DNA of 15,622 nt from SLSG01 sp964477035 (lineage in GTDB: Bacteria > Bacteroidota > Bacteroidia > Bacteroidales > UBA7960). Location: the NCBI GenBank assembly GCA_964477035.1, contig CAYZCW010000021.1, positions 1 to 15,622 on the forward strand, given 5' to 3'. The position numbers and the translations under genes are program-made. Position 1 is the stretch's first letter, and every line of letters starts with the position of its first letter. The notes below the pieces were generated by a model. That model did not search any database. It saw only the letters and a list, made by a program, of their open reading frames with translations, and was not told the origin of the DNA. Below, piece by piece: positions 8,326 to 15,263 of the stretch.

Positions 8326-10015
8326 CGGGCGTACGGACTCCCTTAAACTCCGAGCCCTCCTTCCAGTCCGGGAAGCGGTCGCTGCCGGCCAGCTTCCAGC
8401 CCATATAAAAAGCCAGCCGGGCATCTTCCACAACGCCTTCCAGGTTCCACGATTCCGGCTCGTAGCGGTCGGCCGGCTTGTGGTAGTTGTTCTCCAGCCA
8501 CAGCTGCTCCTGCCGGGCGGTCCACTCCTCCCCGTATTCACGGTGGTGGGTGTTGCCCCGGGCAAAGAGGGCCGGCACGCCCGCCCTGGCGAAGGGGAAA
8601 TGGTCGGCCCGGTAGTACATGCCGGTCTGGGGGTTGGGGTCCGGCACCACGTAACGGTCCTGCAGCCGGGCCGCCTCATAGACCAGGTCGTCCAGCTCCG
8701 ACTGCCCGAACCCGGTGATCATCACATCCTTCATGCGGCCCAGGGGCAGCATCAGGTCGTTGTTGAAGTTGGCCACCGTCTTTTCCAGCGGGAAGGCCGG
8801 GTCGGCCACGTAATGGAATGCCCCCAGCAGCCCCTGCTCCTCTGCGGTGGGCGCCAGGAACAGCACCGAGCGCCGGGGCCGGTTTTCCAGCTTCGTAAAA
8901 GCCCGTGCGATCTCCAGCATCCAGGCCAGGGAGGTGCCGTTGTCGACGGCCCCGTTGTAGATGGAGTCTCCGTCGACCGGCGGACCGACGCCCAGGTGGT
9001 CCCAGTGGGCCGAGTAAATGACCACCTCCTCGGCCAGGTCCGTCCCCGGCCAGACACCCAGCACATTGTGCGACATATTGTACCGGAACGCCTTGCGCAT
9101 CCCAAACTGCTGCAGGCGCGCTTCCATGGGCACGGCCCGGAAGTCCCGGCCGGCGGCGGCCTCTTTCAGGGCTCCGAAATCCAATCCCGCCGCTTCAAAC
9201 AAACGGGTGGCTGCCCCGGTGGTGAGCCACCCCTCCAGGCGGGCACGGTCCGCATAGCCGTTTTCGTCCTGAAGGTACATACGGGGAATCTGCGCCCCGG
9301 CGGTGACCACGCTCCAGGGATAGCCGGCGCCCGGTGCGTCGTGCACGATGAGCAGTCCCAGGGCGCCCTGCCGCGCCGCCTCCTCATACTTGTAGGTCCA
9401 CCGGCCGTAATAGGTCATGGCATGTCCATTGAAAAGCGCCGGGTCGCCCGTGGCGAAACCCGGATCATTGACCAGCACCACGGCAATCTTGTCCGACACA
9501 TCCAGTCCCTCGTAATCGTTCCAGCCATACTCGGGCGCCACGATGCCGTAGCCTGCAAACACCAGGGGGGCGTCCTCCACCACGCTCCGCTCCTCCACCC
9601 TGGGGGAGAAGCCCACATAGTCGGACAGGTATTCCAGGTTTACGGTCCCCCCGGGCATGACGAACCGCATGAGGGGATCGGGCGAGACGGACACTTCCAT
9701 CAGGGGCACCTCCTGAAAGTAGCTGCCATGCCATCCGGGCTCCAGCCCCAGCTCCATAAAGGTTTCCTTCAGGTATTGGATGGTCAGCTCCTCGCCCCGG
9801 GTAAAAGGCTTGCGTCCCATGAACCCGTCCGACGCAAGCACTTCAATATAGGACGCCATGTTGTCCGACCCGATATGGGCGGCTGCCTGCCGGTAGTCGT
9901 TTTCCGGGTTGGGGCCGCAGGAATAAAGCATTGCGGCAAGGGAAAAGAACAGGGGAACGGGCCGTAACCCGGAGATGCGGCTTTGTCCGGACAGGATCCT
10001 GGCAAGGTTTTTCAT
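8315..10015 (-). CDS. M28-family zinc metallopeptidase lipoprotein with PA-like insert
   Basis: A predicted aminopeptidase or carboxypeptidase of 566 residues. The lipoprotein signal (lipobox LYSC, Cys33) gives envelope anchoring, probably facing the periplasm or surface. A protease-associated-like domain lies around 145-250. The M28 catalytic domain shows all expected di-zinc ligands: H337 (SAHWDHLG), D358 (AVDNGTS), the E392-E393 pair (TAEEQGLLG; catalytic base and ligand), D420 (NFNND) and H512 (YHKPAD). The start at 10015 (MKNL) is chosen over an in-frame ATG at 10048 because it gives a clean lipoprotein leader. The gene is divergent from the TPR gene. Its stop (8315-8317) lies inside the last codons of the histidine kinase, so each 3' end encodes part of the other. 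The family also includes glutaminyl cyclases, but the PA-like insert and length fit the peptidase branch better. Exact substrate is unknown. Confidence 0.93.
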   Translation of the reverse strand: MKNLARILSGQSRISGLRPVPLFFSLAAMLYSCGPNPENDYRQAAAHIGSDNMASYIEVLASDGFMGRKPFTRGEELTIQYLKETFMELGLEPGWHGSYFQEVPLMEVSVSPDPLMRFVMPGGTVNLEYLSDYVGFSPRVEERSVVEDAPLVFAGYGIVAPEYGWNDYEGLDVSDKIAVVLVNDPGFATGDPALFNGHAMTYYGRWTYKYEEAARQGALGLLIVHDAPGAGYPWSVVTAGAQIPRMYLQDENGYADRARLEGWLTTGAATRLFEAAGLDFGALKEAAAGRDFRAVPMEARLQQFGMRKAFRYNMSHNVLGVWPGTDLAEEVVIYSAHWDHLGVGPPVDGDSIYNGAVDNGTSLAWMLEIARAFTKLENRPRRSVLFLAPTAEEQGLLGAFHYVADPAFPLEKTVANFNNDLMLPLGRMKDVMITGFGQSELDDLVYEAARLQDRYVVPDPNPQTGMYYRADHFPFARAGVPALFARGNTHHREYGEEWTARQEQLWLENNYHKPADRYEPESWNLEGVVEDARLAFYMGWKLAGSDRFPDWKEGSEFKGVRTPVRK

Positions 10016-10075
10016 GGGAGGGGTATTGTTGGAAACGTAAAAATACAAGCTTTTTGGCTTCGGATGGGTTTGTTG

Positions 10076-10107
10076 TTTGTATAACTAAAATAATAGTTGT
10101 ATGTTTG
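10076..10107 (+). promoter_or_regulatory. Bacteroidota-type promoter for the TPR gene (-33 TTTG, 20-bp spacer, -7 TATGTTTG)
   Basis: TTTG at 10076-10079 and TATGTTTG at 10100-10107, separated by 20 bp, match the established TTTG-N19-21-TAnnTTTG consensus. Transcription would begin a few bases after 10107, leaving a leader of about 60 nt before ATG 10172. This is the best promoter in the window. Confidence 0.72.
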
Positions 10108-10171
10108 GCTGTTTTACAGGTGATGGCCTGCCGGAACCGCCGGCGGAACCGGGATATTATAAACCACTGAC

Positions 10172-11371
10172 ATGATGAAAACAAAAGGCTGTTTTTTCTT
10201 ACTGCTCCTGGTTGCGGCTATTTTGTCACCGGCCCAGGAGCCTGCCGGCATGGCGGTGCCGGCCGGTGAAAAGACAAACCCCATGGGGGAGAGGATTGCC
10301 CTGGCCCGGGAAGCCGATAACCATGTGGAGGTGATCCGCCTCATCGATTCGCTGTTTGCCGAAGGGATTTACGCCGATGCGCTTTCCTGGCAGTATGCCC
10401 GTGCCTTGTTTCAGGCGGCCCGGTACGACCAGGCCAGGGACAGCCTGGCGGCATGGGAAGAGGATCCTGAAAAAAGCACCCAGGTGAAGAACATGCTGGT
10501 GACCATCGCCATCCAGCAGCATAACGATACCGAGGCCATCCGGCACCTGATCCGGTTGCGCGAACGCTACCCGGACAACCCGGCCTATCCCCACCGGCTG
10601 GCCCGGGTGTTCGCCGCCCGGAACGAACTGCCCGCGGCCGAAGGCCAGCTGGCCCTGGCCAACCGCCTCGACAGCCTGAACCAGGGGGTCATTGCCGAAT
10701 GGGCCGAGGTGCTCATGAGGCTGGATTCCCCGCGCCGGGCGCTGGGGGTGCTGAACCGCGGGCTCAGGCAGTCGCCCGACAACATCGGCTTCCGCAGGCA
10801 GAAGGCCATCCTCGATTACAGGCTGCAGCGGTACGAAGCCGTGGTTGCCAACGTGGATTACCTGATGGAGCTGGGAGATACCGTACCCCAGGTGGTGAAA
10901 TCCATGGCCTTTGCCCGCTACCATACCGGCCGGCCGGACGAAGCGGAGCGGTGGATCGACTTCCTGCTGGACCGGGACCTGTGGGGGGAGGACCTGGTGT
11001 ATTACAAGGCTTTGATATTGAGTGACCGGGGAGAGAAGGAGGTGGCCGGAGCGTATTTCCGGGAGGCCGTGCAGGGATGCCTCAGTCCCAACTTCAACCC
11101 TTTCGCCTTTCAGACCGGGGTGAACCTGTTCGAGACCGGAAAATATGCCGAAACCATCCGCTGGTTCCGCATGCTGAGCATGTTCTCGAACAACCTGCTG
11201 ATCACCTTTTACCTGGCCGAGAGTTACTACCAGTATTACCAGGATAAGTTACCTGCCCTGGAGGCATTCCAGGCATTCCTGGACCAGTCCGAAGCGGAAA
11301 CCGAAGCGGAACACCGGGAGGTGGCCCGTTACAGGATCCGCCGGATACGGGAGGATTTGCACCTGCAGTAG
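10172..11371 (+). CDS. Exported TPR-type all-helical repeat protein
   Basis: A 399-residue protein with signal peptide (hydrophobic core about 8-18, cleavage likely at SPA21|Q22), so periplasmic or otherwise exported. The mature chain, about 35-390, is a run of about nine degenerate tetratricopeptide-like helix pairs of roughly 32-36 residues. Examples are YARALFQAARYDQARDSLAA, EVLMRLDSPRRALGVLNRGL, AFARYHTGRPDEAERWIDFL and GVNLFETGKYAETIRWFRML. Family knowledge suggests protein-protein scaffolding, and no catalytic domain is visible. Two ATGs in tandem (10172, 10175) cannot be separated. A good promoter lies upstream, and the gene is divergent from the M28 lipoprotein. It ends 38 bp before the stop of the convergent propeller gene, so it looks monocistronic. 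The binding partner is unknown. Confidence 0.88.
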   Translation: MMKTKGCFFLLLLVAAILSPAQEPAGMAVPAGEKTNPMGERIALAREADNHVEVIRLIDSLFAEGIYADALSWQYARALFQAARYDQARDSLAAWEEDPEKSTQVKNMLVTIAIQQHNDTEAIRHLIRLRERYPDNPAYPHRLARVFAARNELPAAEGQLALANRLDSLNQGVIAEWAEVLMRLDSPRRALGVLNRGLRQSPDNIGFRRQKAILDYRLQRYEAVVANVDYLMELGDTVPQVVKSMAFARYHTGRPDEAERWIDFLLDRDLWGEDLVYYKALILSDRGEKEVAGAYFREAVQGCLSPNFNPFAFQTGVNLFETGKYAETIRWFRMLSMFSNNLLITFYLAESYYQYYQDKLPALEAFQAFLDQSEAETEAEHREVARYRIRRIREDLHLQ

Positions 11372-11403
11372 GAGGAGATGCAGCTTCAGTAATTAGAATG
11401 TCT

Positions 11404-11419
11404 CAGGGATCATGCCCTG
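11404..11419. terminator. Short hairpin between convergent TPR and propeller genes
   Basis: CAGGG-ATCATG-CCCTG forms a 5-bp stem with a 6-nt loop, positioned over the minus-strand stop codon of the propeller gene. There is no U-tract, so a bidirectional terminator role is only suggestive. Confidence 0.25.
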
Positions 11420-12318
11420 GCTCCAAGCCTGCGAAACCGCCACCAAACAAACCCTCCGGTCAGCAAGACAAATACCAGGATGGCAAGATAGCCAATCGGA
11501 ACGGCGGGGGGCTCGGGATCGCTGTAAATCGACAGGCCGCCATACTCAGGCCATGAGGCGGCAACGACCACCGATCCGCCGGTGCTGGTATCGATGATCC
11601 GGATCTGTCCCGCAGCCCCATAAGCAGCCCAGTACAACTCCCCGGTATTGTCATCGAAATCCATGCTTTGCGCGAAATTGGCGCCAAAACCAAGGGGTCC
11701 GACGATCGTTCCCGCCCCGGTGGCCGGGTTGATTTCCACGAAATTGTCATTCAAAATATCCACGGTAAACAGCCTGCCCGCTTCGTTGATGGCCAGGTCG
11801 ATGGCTGCCGGACAATTGGTGATCTGCCCGATGGGGCTGAGCACACCCGTCTCCAGGTTGATCGAATATAAGGTGGAAGCGCTGATACTGGTTGTGCTGA
11901 AATACATCGTTCCGGAAGGCCGGTGATAGGTCATTCCCGTAATGGTCTCTCCGGGAGTGATGCCGGTAATGGGCGCGACGTACACCAGGGTGTTGCCGGA
12001 AAAGTCCACTTCGTACAGAGAAGCTGAATTATAATCCGCTGCAAAATACCGGCCGTCGGGCCCCATATCCCCGGCAAACAGGCCAAGGCTGTTGGAGTAG
12101 GAAAACAAATTGTTGACACCTGAAAAGGTGTTGTCCGGGATGGCTTGAAAGGAATAGCTCTGGAGATTAAACCCGTAGGCAAAGGGCGGGTCATCAAATG
12201 CAGAAACTTCTCCCTGGACTACCGGAGGCGAATCAGGCGCCCTGTCGGTGGAAACTTGCGCAAAAGCTTGTCCGAAAACAACAAGCGTTAAAGCAAGGAC
12301 TGCAATGGTTTTTTTCAT
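11410..12318 (-). CDS. Exported beta-propeller-like protein with C-terminal sorting-signal-like membrane tail
   Basis: A 302-residue protein. The signal peptide is residues 1-20 (cleavage likely AFA20|Q21). About 75-265 contain repeated beta-rich blades, for example MGPDGRYFAADYNSASLYEV, PSGTMYFSTTSISASTLYSI, LAINEAGRLFTVDILNDNFV and DDNTGELYWAAYG. This pattern is seen in Bacteroidota propeller-like proteins of unknown function. The C-terminus is tripartite: a Pro-rich motif (PEPPAVP, 268-274), a single hydrophobic helix (about 275-293) and a basic cluster (RFRR...R, 294-301). The layout matches PEP-CTERM/IPTL-CTERM class sorting signals, although the exact motif is not one I can name. It differs from the T9SS tail of the nearby protease. 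No sortase-like enzyme is visible in the window. A simple C-terminal membrane anchor is the alternative. Convergent with the TPR gene, divergent from the M1-like gene. Confidence 0.85.
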   Translation of the reverse strand: MKKTIAVLALTLVVFGQAFAQVSTDRAPDSPPVVQGEVSAFDDPPFAYGFNLQSYSFQAIPDNTFSGVNNLFSYSNSLGLFAGDMGPDGRYFAADYNSASLYEVDFSGNTLVYVAPITGITPGETITGMTYHRPSGTMYFSTTSISASTLYSINLETGVLSPIGQITNCPAAIDLAINEAGRLFTVDILNDNFVEINPATGAGTIVGPLGFGANFAQSMDFDDNTGELYWAAYGAAGQIRIIDTSTGGSVVVAASWPEYGGLSIYSDPEPPAVPIGYLAILVFVLLTGGFVWWRFRRLGARA

Positions 12319-12355
12319 GACGGAGGGTGTTTTGTGGTGGGTGTGACTTTCCTGA

Positions 12356-12363
12356 CAAATGTA
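12356..12363 (-). promoter_or_regulatory. Candidate -7 promoter box for the propeller gene
   Basis: TACATTTG on the minus strand is identical to the candidate box before the S8 protease and lies 37 bp upstream of ATG 12318. It is preceded by a strongly AT-rich stretch (T-rich at the -33 position, but no TTTG). Confidence 0.52.
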
Positions 12364-12465
12364 AAAAAATACCGGATATAAAAAATTAGTTTTTGGATTA
12401 TAGTTATTTCACATAAGTTGTAACTTTTCCGTGTGCAGCCCGTCTCATATGAAATCCTGAAACAT

Positions 12466-13911
12466 ATGAAACCTGCCTTCCTTTTCATTCTCCTGGGAAT
12501 CCTGTTGCCCTGGCATTCCCTGGCGCAAGAGCCCTTTGCCCTGGCCACGGACCATGTGAGCCTTCGCCTGTCGTTCGACTTCCCCGGGGAGACCCTTGAA
12601 GGGCAATGCACCCTGAAGATCACGAACCCGTCCGACGAAACCATTGACCGGATCCCGCTCTTGCTGTACCGCCTGATGCCGGTGAGCGCCGTGACCAACG
12701 AGGCGGGCGAGGCGATCGGTTTCAGCCAGCAGGTGGTTTCCTTCGATGGCTTTCCCCGCTGGCAGGTGAACCATGTGCTGATCGAGGAGCCGGTGGGTCC
12801 GCACGAAACCAAAACCATTTCCATCGACTACGGCGGCTACCTTCTGGGATACCAGGAGACCGGCATGCGCTATGTCACCGACCGGATCGACCCGGCCTTC
12901 ACCCTGCTTCGCCTGGATGCCTTTGCCTATCCGGTGGTCGGCATTCCCGACATCGCCTTCCTGCAGAGACACATGACGGGCAACCTGTTCTCCTTCGAAG
13001 TGGAGGCGACTGTTCCCGACACCTTGATGGTGGCCAATGGCGGGATCCTGGCGTCTGTGACACATGACGGGACCGGGTCAAGCACTTACCGCTACCTGTC
13101 CAAACAGCCGGCCTACCGGATCGATCTGGCCGTAGCCCCGTACAACAAACTGGAAGCGGGCCCGCTCGACATTTTTTACCTGGGCGACTCCCTGGCGGCC
13201 GCGCGCATCGCCGGCCACGGGCAGAGAGCCTGGGAGCAGTACCGTTCGTGGTGGGGCGACCTGTCCGGGTCAAACCGCATCGCCATCATCGAAACCGAAA
13301 GGGGCAGCGGCGGGCAGGCCGATGAGACCTGCATCCTGTTGCCGGAAGAAGGCTTTTCGGACGATTCCGACTTCCAGTACCTCTACCATGAGTTGTCGCA
13401 CCTCTGGCATGTGAAGATCCGGGAGAAGCAAGGGATAAGCCCGCGCTGGGAAGAGGGGCTGGCGACCTTCACCCAGGTGCTGGCCGACCAATGCCTGAAC
13501 CCCGGCCGGGAGGGACTGCTGGACAGGGACGTGCGCAACACCCTGGCCCGGTTCCGGCGCAGCCTGGAGCGCAGCCCGCTGCTGCGGGAGACCCCCATGA
13601 TAGATTACGGCAACGACGGACTCACCAGCTATTCCTACACCCAGCCCATGCTGATGTTCTCCCTGCTGTACGACTGGCTGGGGGCGGAGGTCTTCCACCA
13701 GGCGGTGGGCGGTTTTTATCAGCAGTACCAGGCAACGGGAGCCTCGACCTGCGACTTCACCGACTACTGGGAACGGCTGGTTCCGGATGAGCCCCTGGCA
13801 AGGTTTTTCAACGACTGGGTTTACACCACCGCCTATACGGAACTCATTCTTGGCGGGCTGAGCCCGGAGGAGATGATCCGCCATTACAACGAAGGGACGA
13901 CGACGGATTAA
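12466..13911 (+). CDS. Exported M1-like (gluzincin) metallopeptidase lacking the GAMEN motif
   Basis: A 481-residue protein. The start at 12466 (MKPAF) is preferred over the in-frame ATG 12433 because it gives a clean signal peptide (cleavage likely SLA20|Q21). About 27-130 look like the M1 N-terminal beta-sandwich. The catalytic region has zinc motif H308-E-L-S-H312 with a Glu pair at E329/E330 (RWEEGLATF) as third ligand. The spacing is 16 or 17 residues, against 18 in classical M1. Y391 (SYTQ) sits where the M1 catalytic Tyr is expected, followed by the M1-like LLYDWLGAEVFHQAVGGFY. The exopeptidase motif GAMEN upstream of HExxH is absent: the aligned segment is G280-SGGQAD. The enzyme is therefore probably a metallopeptidase, but aminopeptidase activity is uncertain. 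It is divergent from the propeller gene and convergent (60 bp) with the ATP-grasp gene. Confidence 0.87.
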   Translation: MKPAFLFILLGILLPWHSLAQEPFALATDHVSLRLSFDFPGETLEGQCTLKITNPSDETIDRIPLLLYRLMPVSAVTNEAGEAIGFSQQVVSFDGFPRWQVNHVLIEEPVGPHETKTISIDYGGYLLGYQETGMRYVTDRIDPAFTLLRLDAFAYPVVGIPDIAFLQRHMTGNLFSFEVEATVPDTLMVANGGILASVTHDGTGSSTYRYLSKQPAYRIDLAVAPYNKLEAGPLDIFYLGDSLAAARIAGHGQRAWEQYRSWWGDLSGSNRIAIIETERGSGGQADETCILLPEEGFSDDSDFQYLYHELSHLWHVKIREKQGISPRWEEGLATFTQVLADQCLNPGREGLLDRDVRNTLARFRRSLERSPLLRETPMIDYGNDGLTSYSYTQPMLMFSLLYDWLGAEVFHQAVGGFYQQYQATGASTCDFTDYWERLVPDEPLARFFNDWVYTTAYTELILGGLSPEEMIRHYNEGTTTD

Positions 13912-13931
13912 GACAGCCCGGGCAGGAAATA

Positions 13932-13963
13932 CCGGCCATTTTGCCGGAGTTGCGGTGTGCCGC
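13932..13963. terminator. Two small hairpins in the convergent M1-like/ATP-grasp junction
   Basis: CCGGC-CATTTT-GCCGG at 13932-13947 and GCGG-TGTG-CCGC at 13952-13963 both lie within the 60-bp space between the two stop codons. The position fits bidirectional termination, but neither has a U-tract. Confidence 0.38.
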
Positions 13964-13971
13964 CTGCATGA

Positions 13972-15018
13972 TCAGGGATTGCTCCGCAGAAACTCCAGGA
14001 AGGTCCTGGCGAAGACCGCTTCCAGGTCCGGCTCTTCCTCCCGGAATGCCCAACGACCATCCGGCAGCCGGTGGAAATAACCGGCCGATCGCTTGATGAC
14101 GCTGACCCCGAAGTGGAGGGCCTGAAACTCGGTCAGGTAGTGGTTTTTGCCGTCGAACAGGATGTCGAGCGATAAAAACGGGGTGTGGAACCGCTCGTAC
14201 ACCTTGCGGGCGAAGTCCAGCAACGCCTGGTCGGGGGTCTTGTCGAACCGGAAATCCTTCGAGCCGCTGGCCTTGAAGCTTCCCTTTTTGACGCCCCTGC
14301 GGGTAACATAATAACGGTCACAGGCTGCCAGCACCCGGTAATCGCAGGTCAGTCCGGGAATGAACTCCTGGATGATGAAGGGTTCCTCTTCGGTCCGGTG
14401 GACCTTGTATTCGCGGTAATCCTGCCTGTCGGAATACTCCGGATAATGCGAAAATTTCCTGCGGCGGAAATACTTCCTCCTCAGCAGGTCGATCCTTTTG
14501 CCCAGCCCCAGGGGTTTGCGCAGGCGCTTTTTGATTTTTTTCAGGCCGGACGGGTCCTTGATCAAGAACACCCCATTCCCGTTGGAGCCTCCCGTGGTTT
14601 TCAGGATGAAGGGATAGGGCCACTCCTTCAGGTCCACTTCCTCTAAGGAGGAATAGTACCCGGTTTTCAGGTCCTCCAGACCGAGCTCCCTTTTGTACAG
14701 CTCCTGGAAGCCTTTGTTTTCATGGCAATGCAGCAGCTCCACCGGGGGAATGACCCGGTTGCGCCTTGAAAGAAAAAAAACGATGTCTTTCAGGTAGGCC
14801 CGGTATTTCTCTTTTTGGGAAAAGGCATAGAAGATGGTTCTGCCGGCCAGTCCCCCGCCATTATGAAAAACGGTATGAAAATCCCGGATTTCGGCCTCGT
14901 AACCCCCCTCCCGGAGAATTGCCGTCATTTTGTTTACATCCAGGCTGGTCCAGGGTTTCCGGGTCTGTCCGAAGAAGTGGTTTCCGGCGGTCAGGATCGC
15001 CAGGGCTTTGTTCTGCAT
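13972..15018 (-). CDS. ATP-grasp domain carboxylate-amine ligase-like protein with basic insert
   Basis: A 348-residue cytoplasmic protein with no signal peptide. Residues about 1-115 form an N-terminal preATP-grasp-like domain. The ATP-grasp fold follows with K140 and a Gly-rich loop (GGSNGNGV, 143-150) for ATP phosphates, and a hinge around 214-222 (FIIQEFIPG). Next come D226/R228 (CDYRVL), then the metal-binding end D285 (LSLDILFDG) and E297/Q299 (YLTEFQALHFG). A very basic stretch at about 160-188 (KKIKKRLRK, LLRRKYFRRRKF) is inserted after the Gly loop. Family members form amide or ester bonds via acyl-phosphate; substrate here is unknown. The start 15018 is chosen over ATG 15081 because a TAnnTTTG box at 15044-15051 lies between them and the longer start adds an implausible N-terminus. 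It is divergent from the S9 lipoprotein. Confidence 0.85.
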   Translation of the reverse strand: MQNKALAILTAGNHFFGQTRKPWTSLDVNKMTAILREGGYEAEIRDFHTVFHNGGGLAGRTIFYAFSQKEKYRAYLKDIVFFLSRRNRVIPPVELLHCHENKGFQELYKRELGLEDLKTGYYSSLEEVDLKEWPYPFILKTTGGSNGNGVFLIKDPSGLKKIKKRLRKPLGLGKRIDLLRRKYFRRRKFSHYPEYSDRQDYREYKVHRTEEEPFIIQEFIPGLTCDYRVLAACDRYYVTRRGVKKGSFKASGSKDFRFDKTPDQALLDFARKVYERFHTPFLSLDILFDGKNHYLTEFQALHFGVSVIKRSAGYFHRLPDGRWAFREEEPDLEAVFARTFLEFLRSNP

Positions 15019-15043
15019 ATATAGAACGGTGAATAGATCCCGG

Positions 15044-15051
15044 CAAAGGTA
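15044..15051 (-). promoter_or_regulatory. Candidate -7 promoter box for the ATP-grasp gene
   Basis: TACCTTTG on the minus strand matches TAnnTTTG exactly, 25 bp upstream of ATG 15018. A TTTT lies 19 bp upstream at the -33 position. The site argues for the 15018 start over 15081. Confidence 0.5.
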
Positions 15052-15205
15052 GGGAATCAATACCGCAAATAAAAGGCGCAAGGGGGCTGTTATGCAGGCC
15101 GGATAGACAAACTTTCGTGTGAACGGCCTACTGCCCGGGGAATCCGCCGGCAGGTCCGGCCCCGGTGCTCCCGATGAATTTTTTCCTGCGGATGGAGGCG
15201 ATATC

Positions 15206-15232
15206 CGCGGCAGATTTGTATTTTTAGCCGCG
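15206..15232 (+). promoter_or_regulatory. Hairpin/inverted repeat in the leader or promoter of the S9 peptidase gene
   Basis: CGCGGC (15206-15211) and GCCGCG (15227-15232) are perfect inverted repeats enclosing a 15-nt AT-rich loop that contains TTTG and TATTTTTA. The arms sit 31 bp upstream of ATG 15264. It could be an operator around a weak -7 element or an RNA stem; neither is proven. Confidence 0.25.
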
Positions 15233-15263
15233 AATCATGCCAACCCAAAAATCTTTCCTGATC

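Noticed and set aside
8237..9967. A 576-codon plus-strand open frame opposite the M28 peptidase
   Set aside because: The minus-strand frame has all M28 metal ligands and a lipoprotein leader, so the plus frame is a GC-driven shadow.
10016..10060. Promoter for the M28 gene (TACGTTTC on the minus strand)
   Set aside because: It has one mismatch in the -7 box and no -33 element at proper spacing. It is too weak to list as a feature.
15019..15081. Longer ATP-grasp start at 15081
   Set aside because: A TAnnTTTG box at 15044-15051 lies downstream of that ATG. The extra residues are not family-like.
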